A DNA stretch of 64,000 nucleotides, from NCBI RefSeq assembly GCF_000279535.1, contig NZ_ALCH01000002.1:1-64000 (forward strand). Direction: 5' to 3'. This document shows positions 51,209-60,746 of the stretch, piece after piece. The notes beneath the pieces are model-generated. The model was not told where the DNA came from, ran no database searches, and saw only the letters and a list, made by a program, of their open reading frames with translations. The first letter of the stretch is position 1. The number at the start of each line of letters is the position of its first letter. The position numbers were made by a program, and so were the translations under genes. This DNA comes from Streptococcus infantis SPAR10. Lineage in GTDB: Bacteria; Bacillota; Bacilli; Lactobacillales; Streptococcaceae.

Positions 51209-52336
51209 ATGACATATAGTAAAAAGGGAACTTTTCTTAAGAGAACGACAGTGGGTACAGCTTCCCTACTGTTAGCAGGTACTTTTTTGTTTGGTGGAGG
51301 AGCTGTTCATGCCAATCAGGCAAACAATGGCTCACTGGCACGTGGAGATGATTATCCTTATTATTATAAAAATGGAAGTCAAGAAATCGATAAATGGCGT
51401 CTATACTCCAGACAGTGTACCTCTTTCGCTGCCTTTCGTTTAAGTAGTGTTAATGGATTTGAACTACCAGCTGCTTATGGGCATGCGAAGGAATGGGGAT
51501 ACCGTGCTCAAAAAGAAGGATATCGTGTAGATCAGAGACCAGCGATTGGAGCTATTGCTTGGAGTACGAGGGGAACACATGGCCACGTAGCTTGGGTTTC
51601 TAACGTGATTGGAGACATGGTTGAAATCGAGGAGTACAATTACGATTATACAGAAACGTATTATCGTAGGATAGTAAAAGCAAGTTCTATGACTGGTTTC
51701 ATTCATTTTAAAGATGTGGGGAATGCTAGTGTAGGGGATCATCAATCTGTACTATCTTCTAGTGGAACTCATTACTTTACAGAAAAAGTAGCTATTATGA
51801 ATCAGCCATCATTGACATCTACTATTATTGATTACTACGAACCTGGAATGAGTGTTCATTATGATCAAACTCTTGAAAAGGATGGCTATAGATGGATTAG
51901 TTATATTTCAAGAAGTGGGAACAGACGTTATATCCCCTTAATTAAAACGGTAACCTCGAAGAATGGATGGGAAAAACAGGGAACAGTCTGGTACTACTAT
52001 GAAAATGGCAAAGTCGCACTTGGATGGAAAAAGATAAACGGCAGTTGGTACTATTTCCAAACTAATGGTTCAATGAGAACAGGTTGGCTAAAAGACGGTT
52101 CCAAGTGGTACTACTTGAAATCATCTGGAGAAATGCAGACAGGATGGTTGAAGGATAAGGGCATTTGGTATTATCTCGAAAGCTCGGGTGCTATGAAAGC
52201 TAGTCAGTGGTTCCAGGTTTCAGGGAAATATTATTACGTGAACGCATCTGGAGAATTGGCAGTAGATACGACTATCGATGGTTTCCAAGTTGATAGCAAT
52301 GGTGCGCGAGTTGAAAAAAATCCCAATAAGCCTTGA
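51209..52336 (+). CDS. cbpD: CbpD-type choline-binding murein hydrolase
   Basis: Secreted fratricide-type amidase or endopeptidase. Signal peptide about 1-35 (AHA-type end), then a CHAP domain with catalytic Cys70 (YSRQCTSFAAFR) and His126 (HGHVAWV). A single SH3b domain lies near 187-246, followed by about four choline-binding repeats (WYYYENGKVALGW, WYYFQTNGSMRTGW, WYYLKSSGEMQTGW, WYYLESSGAM). 375 residues, against about 448 for pneumococcal CbpD, which I recall as having two SH3b copies. The position after veg and before polA matches pneumococcal cbpD. Confidence 0.92.
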   Translation: MTYSKKGTFLKRTTVGTASLLLAGTFLFGGGAVHANQANNGSLARGDDYPYYYKNGSQEIDKWRLYSRQCTSFAAFRLSSVNGFELPAAYGHAKEWGYRAQKEGYRVDQRPAIGAIAWSTRGTHGHVAWVSNVIGDMVEIEEYNYDYTETYYRRIVKASSMTGFIHFKDVGNASVGDHQSVLSSSGTHYFTEKVAIMNQPSLTSTIIDYYEPGMSVHYDQTLEKDGYRWISYISRSGNRRYIPLIKTVTSKNGWEKQGTVWYYYENGKVALGWKKINGSWYYFQTNGSMRTGWLKDGSKWYYLKSSGEMQTGWLKDKGIWYYLESSGAMKASQWFQVSGKYYYVNASGELAVDTTIDGFQVDSNGARVEKNPNKP

Positions 52337-52381
52337 CCGATAATCTAACTCTTAGCAATGGTATTTTTCCCTGCTTTCCTT

Positions 52382-52387
52382 TATAAT
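52382..52387 (+). promoter_or_regulatory. -10 box directly before polA
   Basis: TATAAT ends 6 bases before the polA ATG, without a Shine-Dalgarno in between and without a good -35. If used, the mRNA would be leaderless. Confidence 0.45.
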
Positions 52388-52393
52388 GGGTGT

Positions 52394-55027
52394 ATGGACA
52401 AGAAAAAATTATTATTGATTGATGGATCTTCAGTTGCTTTCCGGGCATTTTTTGCACTTTACCAGCAACTGGATCGTTTTAAAAATGACAATGGACTACA
52501 TACCAATGCAATCTACGGATTTCATCTGATGCTAAATCACCTACTGGAGCGTGTCCAACCGAGTCATATTTTGGTTGCTTTTGATGCGGGGAAAACGACT
52601 TTCCGTACAGAGATGTATGCAGATTATAAGGGTGGTCGTGCGAAGACTCCAGATGAGTTTCGTGAGCAATTTCCCTTCATTCGTGAGTTGCTAGACCATC
52701 TTGGGATTCGCCATTATGAGTTGACTCAGTATGAGGCGGATGATATCATTGGAACTCTTGGTCGCTTGGCTGAAAAGGAATCTTTTGATGTAACAATCGT
52801 TAGCGGGGACAAGGACTTGATTCAGCTGACGGATGAACGTACGGTGGTCGAGATTTCCAAGAAAGGTGTGGCTGAGTTTGAGGCCTTTACACCAGAATAC
52901 CTCATGGAAAAGATGGGACTCACACCAGCTCAGTTTATAGACCTCAAGGCCCTGATGGGGGATAAGTCTGATAATATCCCTGGGGTGACCAAGATTGGTG
53001 AAAAGACTGGGATCAAGCTCTTGTTAGAATATGGCTCGCTGGAAGGTATTTATGAAAATATCGATGGCATGAAGGCTTCCAAGATGAAGGAAAATCTTGT
53101 CAATGACAAGGAACAAGCCTTTCTGTCTAAAACACTAGCGACCATCGACACGAAAGCGCCAATTGAGATAGGTCTAGATGATTTGGTCTATAGTGGACCA
53201 AATGTGGAAAACCTTGGGAAGTTCTACGATGAGATGGGCTTTAAGCAGCTCAAACAAGCCTTGAATGCTTCTCAGGCGAATCAAGCTGAGACTTTGAATT
53301 TCACCATGGTGGACAAAGTGACTGAAGATATGCTGAGTGCCGACTCTATCTTCCACTTTGAACTTTTTGGTGAAAACTACCATACAGATGAATTGATTGG
53401 TTTTGCTTGGTCATGCGGAGACAAACTCTATGCTACAGATAAGCTGGAACTTCTGCAGGATTCGATTCTTAAGGAATTTCTAGAAAAAACACCTCTGAAA
53501 GTATATGACTGTAAGAAAGCTAAAGTTCTCTTAAATCGCTTTGGTTTGGACTTGCAGGCTCCTGCTTTTGACAGTCGCTTGGCCAAATACCTTCTCTCTA
53601 CTGTAGAGAATAATGAAATTTCAACCATTGCTAGTCTTTATGGTCAAACTTACCTAGTCGATGATGAAACCTTCTATGGTAAGGGTGTCAAGAAAGCTAT
53701 CCCTGAGAGAGAAACCTTCTTGGAGCACTTGGCTCGTAAGGTTGCTGTATTAGTTGAGACAGAGCCTGTTTTACTTGAAAAATTAAGTGAAAACGGACAA
53801 TTGGACCTCCTCTATGATATGGAGCAACCTCTGGCTTTTGTCCTTGCTAAGATGGAAATCGCTGGAATCAAGGTCAAAAAAGAAACCTTGCTTGAGATGC
53901 AAGCTGAAAATGAGCTTGTCATTGAAAAGCTAACTCAAGAGATTTATGAATTGGCTGGTGAGGAGTTTAACATCAACTCGCCTAAGCAGTTGGGCGAACT
54001 ACTTTTTGAAAAGCTAGGTCTCCCTATAGAATACACCAAGAAAACCAAGACAGGTTATTCAACAGCAGTGGATGTGTTAGAGCGCCTAGCTCCTATTGCC
54101 CCAATCGTCAAGAAAATTTTAGATTATCGTCAAATTGCTAAGATTCAATCGACTTATGTGATTGGTTTACAGGATTGGATTTTAGCGGATGGCAAGATTC
54201 ACACGCGCTATGTGCAGGATTTGACTCAGACAGGGCGTCTGTCTAGTGTGGATCCAAACTTGCAAAATATTCCTGTTCGCTTGGAACAAGGCCGCCTCAT
54301 TCGTAAGGCTTTCGTGCCAGAGTGGGAGGATAGTGTCCTTCTCAGCTCGGACTATTCACAGATTGAGTTGCGAGTTTTGGCACATATCTCTAAAGATGAG
54401 CACTTAATCAAGGCCTTCCAAGAAGGAGCTGATATCCATACCTCGACAGCCATGCGTGTCTTTGGAATTGAACGTCCTGAGGATGTGACTCCAAACGACC
54501 GTCGCAATGCCAAGGCTGTCAACTTTGGAGTGGTTTACGGAATTTCAGACTTTGGTTTATCCAATAACCTAGGTATCAGCCGTAAAGAGGCTAAGGCATA
54601 CATCGACACTTACTTTGAACGCTTCCCAGGTATTAAAAACTACATGGATGAAGTGGTTCGTGAGGCGCGTGATAAGGGTTATGTGGAGACTCTCTTCAAA
54701 CGTCGTCGTGAGTTACCAGATATCAATTCGCGTAACTTTAACATTCGTGGTTTTGCAGAGCGTACAGCTATCAACTCACCTATTCAAGGATCGGCTGCAG
54801 ATATTCTCAAAATTGCCATGATTCAGCTAGATAAAGCCTTGGTAGCAGGTCGTTATCAAACTAAGATGCTGTTACAAGTACACGATGAAATTGTTCTTGA
54901 AGTGCCTAAGTCAGAATTGGCATCTATTAAAAAACTTGTCAAACAAACCATGGAAGAAGCCATTCAACTCAGTGTGCCCCTGATTGCTGATGAAAATGAA
55001 GGCGTGACTTGGTATGAGGCTAAGTAG
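52394..55027 (+). CDS. polA: DNA polymerase I
   Basis: Repair and Okazaki-processing polymerase. The N-terminal 5' nuclease domain spans about 1-290 (LLLIDGSSVAFRAFFAL, YEADDIIGTL). The middle exonuclease-like domain lacks the usual acidic catalytic residues, as in related Gram-positives. The polymerase domain has motif A SSDYSQIELRVLAH, motif B RRNAKAVNFGVVYG and motif C VHDEIVLE. ATG at 52394 (MDKKKLLLIDGSS) matches homologues. An earlier in-frame ATG has no support. 877 residues. Confidence 0.96.
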   Translation: MDKKKLLLIDGSSVAFRAFFALYQQLDRFKNDNGLHTNAIYGFHLMLNHLLERVQPSHILVAFDAGKTTFRTEMYADYKGGRAKTPDEFREQFPFIRELLDHLGIRHYELTQYEADDIIGTLGRLAEKESFDVTIVSGDKDLIQLTDERTVVEISKKGVAEFEAFTPEYLMEKMGLTPAQFIDLKALMGDKSDNIPGVTKIGEKTGIKLLLEYGSLEGIYENIDGMKASKMKENLVNDKEQAFLSKTLATIDTKAPIEIGLDDLVYSGPNVENLGKFYDEMGFKQLKQALNASQANQAETLNFTMVDKVTEDMLSADSIFHFELFGENYHTDELIGFAWSCGDKLYATDKLELLQDSILKEFLEKTPLKVYDCKKAKVLLNRFGLDLQAPAFDSRLAKYLLSTVENNEISTIASLYGQTYLVDDETFYGKGVKKAIPERETFLEHLARKVAVLVETEPVLLEKLSENGQLDLLYDMEQPLAFVLAKMEIAGIKVKKETLLEMQAENELVIEKLTQEIYELAGEEFNINSPKQLGELLFEKLGLPIEYTKKTKTGYSTAVDVLERLAPIAPIVKKILDYRQIAKIQSTYVIGLQDWILADGKIHTRYVQDLTQTGRLSSVDPNLQNIPVRLEQGRLIRKAFVPEWEDSVLLSSDYSQIELRVLAHISKDEHLIKAFQEGADIHTSTAMRVFGIERPEDVTPNDRRNAKAVNFGVVYGISDFGLSNNLGISRKEAKAYIDTYFERFPGIKNYMDEVVREARDKGYVETLFKRRRELPDINSRNFNIRGFAERTAINSPIQGSAADILKIAMIQLDKALVAGRYQTKMLLQVHDEIVLEVPKSELASIKKLVKQTMEEAIQLSVPLIADENEGVTWYEAK

Positions 55028-55050
55028 AGATAGCCTATCAGACAAAAAAG

Positions 55051-55090
55051 AAATCCCCTTGAACATTATGGTTCAAAGGGGATTTTTCTT
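55051..55090 (+). terminator. Terminator after polA
   Basis: Arms AAATCCCCTTGAAC and GTTCAAAGGGGATTT (one bulge), then TTC and T-rich sequence. It can also serve the facing permease gene. Confidence 0.85.
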
Positions 55091-55133
55091 TCAGGAAAAG
55101 ACAAAAGTGATACTATCTAGCTAATAGTAGGAT

Positions 55134-56582
55134 TTATTTGATTTGTTTCTTTTGTTCTTTTTTTGCAAGGATTGGTAGAATAACACCTAAACCAATCAGA
55201 ATAATTGGGGTCAAGATGTTTGTAAGAAGAGAGAATTGCCAAGCAGTTGGATTCTCAGCATAGCTAATTTTTGGAACCATACCTAGGATACAAGCAAAGG
55301 CAGTGAAGAGGAAGCACCAAGTACCGATTACAAAGCCAAGCTTAGGATTGTTCACAAACTTGTATTCGGCATTTTTGTATGTTTTCCAAGCGCGATTAAG
55401 CATCATGTAGGCAAGGAATACCCAGAGATAACGCATTGGCATTACGATAGAATTGAGGTTGGTCATCCATTTTACAAGTCCATCAATTTCTTGGATACCA
55501 AAAATTGGAAGGATGATGATAAGGCTAACGAGGACACCTGTAAGGAGGTAACCGTTAATGAGGACACCTTTTTCAGTACGTTTACGAAGCCAGCTTGGGA
55601 TGTAGTTTTCGTCAGCATTATTGAGTAGGATTTGTAATGGTGCGTCAATAGAAAAGGCAAGCGCAGCAATTTGTCCGACCATATTTGTAAGAGCGTAAAT
55701 CACAACGAAAAGATTTCCAACTCCCCAAGAATTTCCTAACATTTGGAAGGCTTGATAAGCACCATTACGCATGAGGTCTTCAGGGATGTTATTACCATCA
55801 AATAGCATTCCCATGGCAACTGAACCAAGGATAGCAGAGAGTCCTACCATGATGGCCATGACAATCATACCTTTTGGAAATTCTTTTGCAGGATTGCGAG
55901 TTTGATTCACATAAGGGGAAATTTTTTCACAACCACCAACGGCAAAGACCAGTAGTGAGATGGTTGTAAAATAAGAAAAATCAAAGTTTGGAATGTAGGT
56001 ACTCAGTTGATCCATATGTGGTGTCGCAAACTGGATGTCTGGCTTAATGAAAGGCAGACCGACAGCCAAAAGCACAAAGAGTATAGACATAATCAACATG
56101 GCACTTCCTGCCAAGCTACCGATGACTTTCAGTGTTGTCAATCCTTTTGTAGAAAGATAGAGGAAAAGTCCAAAGATTAGCAAGCAGAGAATAACAATCC
56201 AGTGGATATCGATTTGTTTTAGAAATTGTCCGTTACCCTGCAAGGCCCATCCAAGCGGAATCAGGATTCCTTGAGGTTTTTGTGCGAGATAAGGGATGTG
56301 CACAACCCAGTAGGTCCAAGCGGCAAAGTAGGCGAGGCGTTTGGTTGATGTTTTTTCAACCCAGTCGCTAACACCGCTTCCGCTTTCCTTGAAGGTAGAA
56401 CCTAGTTGTCCGACGATGAGTGAATATGGGATAAAGTAGAGTGCGAGGATTAAAACCCAAGATACGACTACTGAAATTCCCTGTTGAGAGTAGTTGTTGA
56501 CGACGTTTCCTAGCCCCCAAACCATGTTGAAAGCAATCAGAGAAACCATCAGCCAATTAAGTTGGTGTTGATCTTTTTTCAT
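55134..56582 (-). CDS. APC-superfamily amino acid permease
   Basis: Twelve-helix-type transporter of 482 residues. The first helix carries the APC-type glycine-rich break (NMVWGLGNVVNN). The middle region LVFAVGGCEKISPYVNQTRNPAKEFPKG (split about 211-238) and SIDAPLQILLNNADENYIPSWLRKR resemble the glutamate:GABA-antiporter and YjeM-like permease group. The substrate cannot be assigned from sequence alone. It converges on polA and is divergent from a 426-bp intergenic region. Confidence 0.85.
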   Translation of the reverse strand: MKKDQHQLNWLMVSLIAFNMVWGLGNVVNNYSQQGISVVVSWVLILALYFIPYSLIVGQLGSTFKESGSGVSDWVEKTSTKRLAYFAAWTYWVVHIPYLAQKPQGILIPLGWALQGNGQFLKQIDIHWIVILCLLIFGLFLYLSTKGLTTLKVIGSLAGSAMLIMSILFVLLAVGLPFIKPDIQFATPHMDQLSTYIPNFDFSYFTTISLLVFAVGGCEKISPYVNQTRNPAKEFPKGMIVMAIMVGLSAILGSVAMGMLFDGNNIPEDLMRNGAYQAFQMLGNSWGVGNLFVVIYALTNMVGQIAALAFSIDAPLQILLNNADENYIPSWLRKRTEKGVLINGYLLTGVLVSLIIILPIFGIQEIDGLVKWMTNLNSIVMPMRYLWVFLAYMMLNRAWKTYKNAEYKFVNNPKLGFVIGTWCFLFTAFACILGMVPKISYAENPTAWQFSLLTNILTPIILIGLGVILPILAKKEQKKQIK

Positions 56583-57008
56583 AATGTCTCCTTTTCTGAT
56601 AATTTCAGTATATCATGATTTTTTGAAAGCGCCTAACAAAATTTGAAATTTACTATAAAAAAAGTAAAAGCTAGCTAACAGATAGGCACTAGGATTGCTT
56701 AGTTGAAAAAACTTATCCACAACTTGTGGATAAGTTGACACCATCCTATCAAAAATATTTTTATAGCTATCGTTTGTAAAGGGGACAAGAAATTTAGGAA
56801 TTATAAGAGAGGAGAACCTGGGGTAAAGCCTGATTGGACAAGGATTCTAACAGCATTTCTATTGTAAATCCTATGAACTTGGATTGGAAAGACATTTTGG
56901 AAAAACTTGAAAATCTTTTCCGAAAAAAAGTTGAAGGTTATTCACAGTCTGTGGATAACTTTATATGGATAAGAAGACCCCTTTGTCATGCACAAAGGGG
57001 TCAGGTTA
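56583..57008. other. Intergenic region with remote DnaA-box pairs
   Basis: This 426-bp stretch has no convincing gene. It holds a perfect inverted pair TTATCCACA (56713-56721) and TGTGGATAA (56725-56733) with the same 3-bp spacer as in oriC. A second pair, TTATTCACA (56939-56947) and TGTGGATAA (56951-56959), lies 220 bp on. The rest is AT-rich. A frame from 56873 (MNLDWKDILEKLENLFRKK) might be a gene relic but has no proper ribosome-binding site and runs into the hairpin at 56976. Confidence 0.7.
56976..57002 (-). terminator. Hairpin after the GH92 gene
   Basis: An 11-bp stem GACCCCTTTGT/ACAAAGGGGTC around 5 nt, 7 bp past the GH92 stop. The following T-tract on the minus strand is weak (TTCTT). 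Confidence 0.65.
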
Positions 57009-59093
57009 TTAATGCTTTGGCAACCAGCTGAGGGTAAAGTCAAGAGTCTTAGCATTGAGCAATTCCTGATGGCTGATGCTTTGTTTTTCTTTCCCGTCCA
57101 GTCGACAGTCTTGTACAAAGTGGAAGTGTTCATAATTTTGCTGAGTACGAACATCCAACCACTGATTTTTTTCTGTCAGATAGACACGAAGGTGATTAAA
57201 GAGAGGAATTCCAAGATCATAGCTTGCTTTCCCTGGGCAAGTCGGGTAAAGTCCGAGAGCAGACCATATATACCAAGCCGATAGACTACCATTATCCTCA
57301 TCGCCTGGATAAGCATCCCAGCTAGCTCGGAAGGCTTTTTGACGGAGGGTCTTGATTAAGAGACTGGTATATTGGGGATAATTACTGTAGCGGAAGAGAT
57401 AAGGGATGTGGAAGCTTGGTTGGTTGGAAATGGCTAGTTGACCAAATGGTGCTGTTGCCATTTCGCTCATCTCATGTATTTCATAACCATAGCCCGTCGT
57501 TTCAAAAAGTGGGAGGCTTTGACAAGCTTTCAAAAGATAGTTGCTAAAGGCTTTTTTTCCACCCATTAGTTGGCTAAGTCCAGAAATATCGTGTAAGACA
57601 CCGAGACTGGCTTGAATAGCTGAACACTCAGCGTAGTCACGACCCCAACTATAGGGAGAAAAGTCAGGACGGAAGTTGCCATCTACATCACGCGCCCTCA
57701 TGTAACCCGTCTCAGAGTCAAAGAGGTTTTGATAGTTTTTAGAATATTGAGCATAGGTTTGAGCTAGCTCTTCTTGACCTAATTTTTCTGCACAAGTAGA
57801 GATACAAAAATCGCTGTAGGCATAATCTAGCGTATGACTGACACTTTCGTGGTAGTCTGTGGATAAATAGCCCAGTTCTTGGTATTGGCTTAGGCCGTGT
57901 CGCCCGTTGATAGCTTTTGGATCTTCCTTAGTAGCAGTTTCAATCATGGCTTTGAGGAATTCTTCTTCAAACTCAGGTGCCATATTCTTGCAGGCACTAT
58001 CTGCAAGAAGGCCATCAATCAAAGTCCCAGGCATCATCCCTCTTTCGTCAGGAGCCAGCCACTTAGGGAGATATCCAGTATCTCTATAGCTATTGAGGAA
58101 ACCTTCAAGAAACTGACGATAGTGCTCTGGAATAATCAAGGCAAAGAGTGGGAATGAAGTGCGGAAGGTATCCCAAAAACCATTGTTGGTATAGAGTAGA
58201 CCAGACTTGATCGTTCCTGAAGCAAGGTCTATATGAATAGTCTCGCCTTGCTCATTTACCTCATAGAAGGTTTGTGGGAAGAGAAAGAGTCTATAAAGAC
58301 AGTGATCAAAAAATGTTCGGTCTACAGAGCCAGTTTCCACGACATCAAAACGGCCTAGAAGATCTTCCCAACTTGCTTTAGCCTCTGATTTCGTTTCTTT
58401 AAAGTCTTTTCTAGGCAGATTAAAGATGGCCTGTTCTTTAGAAATAAAAGAAGTAGCCAGTTGAACTAGAGCTTCTGCTCCAGCCAAGTCGATACGCCAG
58501 TCTTGCCCCACTTGATTGATAGATAAAATATCCGTAGAGAATGCGAGAGCAGTAAACATGACGAGGGGGCTTTTGTTGGTTTCGGTTAATCCGCTTTGAC
58601 CAAGGTTGACAGTACGCTCATCTACTTGCTCTAATGATAAATCATCAGCTGCATGCAGATAGAGTGAGATCTTCTTGCCTTGTATCTGTCTTAGTTGAAT
58701 AGAAGCCCCATAGCAAGTAGGTGTGAGTTGAGTTTCAATCTGGTAACGCTCAGAAAAAATTCTGAGATAATGGGGATTGAAAATAGCACGATCAAGGTTA
58801 TAAGAAGACTGACGATGGAAGAGGGTGTCTCCACTGATTTCTCCTGTAACAGGAGTCAGTAGTAACCAAGAATAATCGCCAATCCAAGGACTAGGCTGGT
58901 GGGTTAGTCGAACACCCTGAAATATGGGAAGATGGGGATCAAAAAACCAAGACCCTTCCTGGTCACTAGTTTGCGGAACAAAGTAATTCATCCCAAAAGG
59001 CACTCCAGCGTAAGGTAGGGTATTTCCTCGAGAAAAGGCATGCTTGCTCGCGGTGCCAAAGCGGGTATCAATGGTTTCAAGTATCGGTTCCAT
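57009..59093 (-). CDS. GH92 alpha-mannosidase
   Basis: Calcium-dependent exo-alpha-mannosidase, most likely alpha-1,2-specific, for high-mannose N-glycans. N-terminal beta-domain (RLTHQPSPWIGDYSWLLLTP) and catalytic (alpha/alpha)6 domain with NNGFWDTFRTSFPLF, AYSDFCISTCAEKLG, and the C-terminal GDEDNGSLSAWYIWSALGLYP region characteristic of GH92. No signal peptide, so it acts on imported glycans. 694 residues. It is divergent from GH125 across 172 bp; its -10 is an extended TGA-TATAAT at 59128-59120 on the minus strand. Confidence 0.92.
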   Translation of the reverse strand: MEPILETIDTRFGTASKHAFSRGNTLPYAGVPFGMNYFVPQTSDQEGSWFFDPHLPIFQGVRLTHQPSPWIGDYSWLLLTPVTGEISGDTLFHRQSSYNLDRAIFNPHYLRIFSERYQIETQLTPTCYGASIQLRQIQGKKISLYLHAADDLSLEQVDERTVNLGQSGLTETNKSPLVMFTALAFSTDILSINQVGQDWRIDLAGAEALVQLATSFISKEQAIFNLPRKDFKETKSEAKASWEDLLGRFDVVETGSVDRTFFDHCLYRLFLFPQTFYEVNEQGETIHIDLASGTIKSGLLYTNNGFWDTFRTSFPLFALIIPEHYRQFLEGFLNSYRDTGYLPKWLAPDERGMMPGTLIDGLLADSACKNMAPEFEEEFLKAMIETATKEDPKAINGRHGLSQYQELGYLSTDYHESVSHTLDYAYSDFCISTCAEKLGQEELAQTYAQYSKNYQNLFDSETGYMRARDVDGNFRPDFSPYSWGRDYAECSAIQASLGVLHDISGLSQLMGGKKAFSNYLLKACQSLPLFETTGYGYEIHEMSEMATAPFGQLAISNQPSFHIPYLFRYSNYPQYTSLLIKTLRQKAFRASWDAYPGDEDNGSLSAWYIWSALGLYPTCPGKASYDLGIPLFNHLRVYLTEKNQWLDVRTQQNYEHFHFVQDCRLDGKEKQSISHQELLNAKTLDFTLSWLPKH

Positions 59094-59265
59094 AGCGATT
59101 TCCTTCTGTAGTTTTCTACATTATATCAGAAAAAGGATACTTTTAGAAAATGACTTCTAAATATAACAATTTTGTAGAATAATGACTAACATTTGTGTAT
59201 ATATTTTCTGGACTAAAAGCTATATACTGAAAATGAAAATTTGTTTGAAAGAGGCAAAATAGTTT
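59094..59265. promoter_or_regulatory. Divergent promoter region of GH92 and GH125
   Basis: Leftward extended -10 (minus-strand TGA-TATAAT, 59128-59120) and a rightward TATACT (59223-59228). TAGAA-6-TTCTA (59144-59159) is a short dyad between them. I see no cre site here. Confidence 0.5.
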
Positions 59266-60546
59266 ATGGTTTATTCTAAAGAAATCGTCAGAGAGTGGCT
59301 AGATGAGGTAGCGGAGAGTGCCAAGGAACATCCTGAATGGGTCGATGTTTTTGAGCGTTGCTATACAGACACTTTAGACAATACAGTTGAAATCTTAGAA
59401 GATGGCTCGACCTTTGTACTAACTGGGGATATCCCAGCTATGTGGCTTCGGGATTCAACTGCTCAGCTTAGACCATACCTTCATGTGGCAAAAAGAGACC
59501 CTCGTTTGCGCCAGACCATTGCTGGTTTGGTTAAACGCCAGATGACTTTGATTCTCAAGGATCCCTATGCCAACTCTTTCAATATTGAGGAGAACTGGAA
59601 GGGCCATCACGAGACAGACCATACAGACCTCAATGGCTGGATTTGGGAACGCAAGTATGAAGTAGATTCGCTTTGCTATCCCTTGCAATTGGCTTACCTT
59701 CTTTGGAAGGAAACTGGTGAGACTAGCCAGTTTGATGAGACTTTTGTTACAGCGACCAAGGAGATTCTTCATCTTTGGACGGTGGAGCAAGATCACAAGA
59801 ACTCACCATACCGTTTCGTCCGTGATACCGATCGTAAGGAAGACACTTTGGTTAATGATGGTTTTGGACCTGATTTTGCCGTGACAGGGATGACCTGGTC
59901 AGCCTTCCGTCCAAGCGATGACTGCTGTCAGTATAGCTACTTGATTCCATCCAATATGTTTGCAGTCGTTGTCTTAGGTTATGTCCAAGAAATCTTTGCT
60001 ACATTGAGTCTAGCTGATAGTGAAAGCATCATTGCTGACGCTAAACGTCTGCAAGCTGAAATCCAAGAAGGGATCGAAAATTACGCCTACACGACTAACA
60101 GCAAGGGCGAGAAGATCTATGCCTTTGAAGTAGACGGTTTAGGAAATGCTAGCATCATGGACGACCCTAACGTACCAAGTTTGTTAGCTGCTCCATATCT
60201 TGGTTATTGTGATGTCAATGACGAAGTGTATCAAGCAACTCGTCGCACCATTCTCAGCCCTGAAAATCCATACTTCTACCAAGGAGAATACGCTAGCGGT
60301 CTCGGAAGCTCTCATACCTTCTATCGTTATATCTGGCCGATTGCCCTATCAATTCAAGGCTTAACAGCTACAGATAAAGCTGAGAAAAAATACTTGCTAG
60401 ACCAACTAGTTGCCTGCGATGGCGGAACAGGTGTTATGCATGAAAGCTTCCACGTAGATGATCCGACTCTCTACTCTCGTGAATGGTTCTCATGGGCCAA
60501 CATGATGTTCTGCGAATTGGTCTTGGATTACCTAGATATTCGCTAA
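59266..60546 (+). CDS. GH125 exo-alpha-1,6-mannosidase
   Basis: Removes alpha-1,6-linked mannose from N-glycan cores. The (alpha/alpha)6-barrel has a conserved acid region MWLRDSTAQLRPY near residues 61-73, HHETDHTDLNGWIWERKYEVDSL (split about 115-137), and the C-terminal GTGVMHESFHVDDPTLYSREWFSWAN region with the presumed catalytic Glu. 426 residues, no signal peptide. Close in family and order to the pneumococcal GH125 locus. A BOX element begins within its stop codon. Confidence 0.94.
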   Translation: MVYSKEIVREWLDEVAESAKEHPEWVDVFERCYTDTLDNTVEILEDGSTFVLTGDIPAMWLRDSTAQLRPYLHVAKRDPRLRQTIAGLVKRQMTLILKDPYANSFNIEENWKGHHETDHTDLNGWIWERKYEVDSLCYPLQLAYLLWKETGETSQFDETFVTATKEILHLWTVEQDHKNSPYRFVRDTDRKEDTLVNDGFGPDFAVTGMTWSAFRPSDDCCQYSYLIPSNMFAVVVLGYVQEIFATLSLADSESIIADAKRLQAEIQEGIENYAYTTNSKGEKIYAFEVDGLGNASIMDDPNVPSLLAAPYLGYCDVNDEVYQATRRTILSPENPYFYQGEYASGLGSSHTFYRYIWPIALSIQGLTATDKAEKKYLLDQLVACDGGTGVMHESFHVDDPTLYSREWFSWANMMFCELVLDYLDIR

Positions 60547-60696
60547 TACTCTTCGAAAATCAAATTCAAACCACGTCAGCTTCACCTTGCCGTATATATG
60601 TTACTGACTTCGTCAGTTCTATCTACAACCTCAAAGCAGTGCTTTGAGCAACCTGCGGCTAGCTTCCTAGTTTGCTCTTTGATTTTCATTGAGTAT
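60546..60696 (+). repeat. BOX element (boxA-boxB-boxC)
   Basis: Starts ATACTCTTCGAAAATC and ends TTCATTGAGTAT, so termini are inverted (ATACTC/GAGTAT). BoxA contains CGTCAGCTTCACCTTGCCGTA, the site read by the well-known BOX typing primer (one base differs). BoxB has ACTGACTTCGTCAGTT and CAAAGCAGTGCTTTG palindromes. BoxC has AACCTGCGGCTAGCTTCCTA. One copy of each module, an A1-B1-C1 form, between GH125 and GH38. Confidence 0.92.
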
Positions 60697-60746
60697 AAGG
60701 AGTACGTTTTCGCTCAACTGATTCTTGGAAAGAATCACAAATTTAC

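Noticed and set aside
56834..57031. 65-codon plus-strand frame in the DnaA-box intergenic region
   Set aside because: It begins with TTG, has no spaced ribosome-binding site, and runs through the hairpin into the GH92 gene. A relic is possible but not supported.
57858..57866. DnaA box TGTGGATAA inside GH92
   Set aside because: It is a single box in coding sequence with no partner, so it is compatible with chance.
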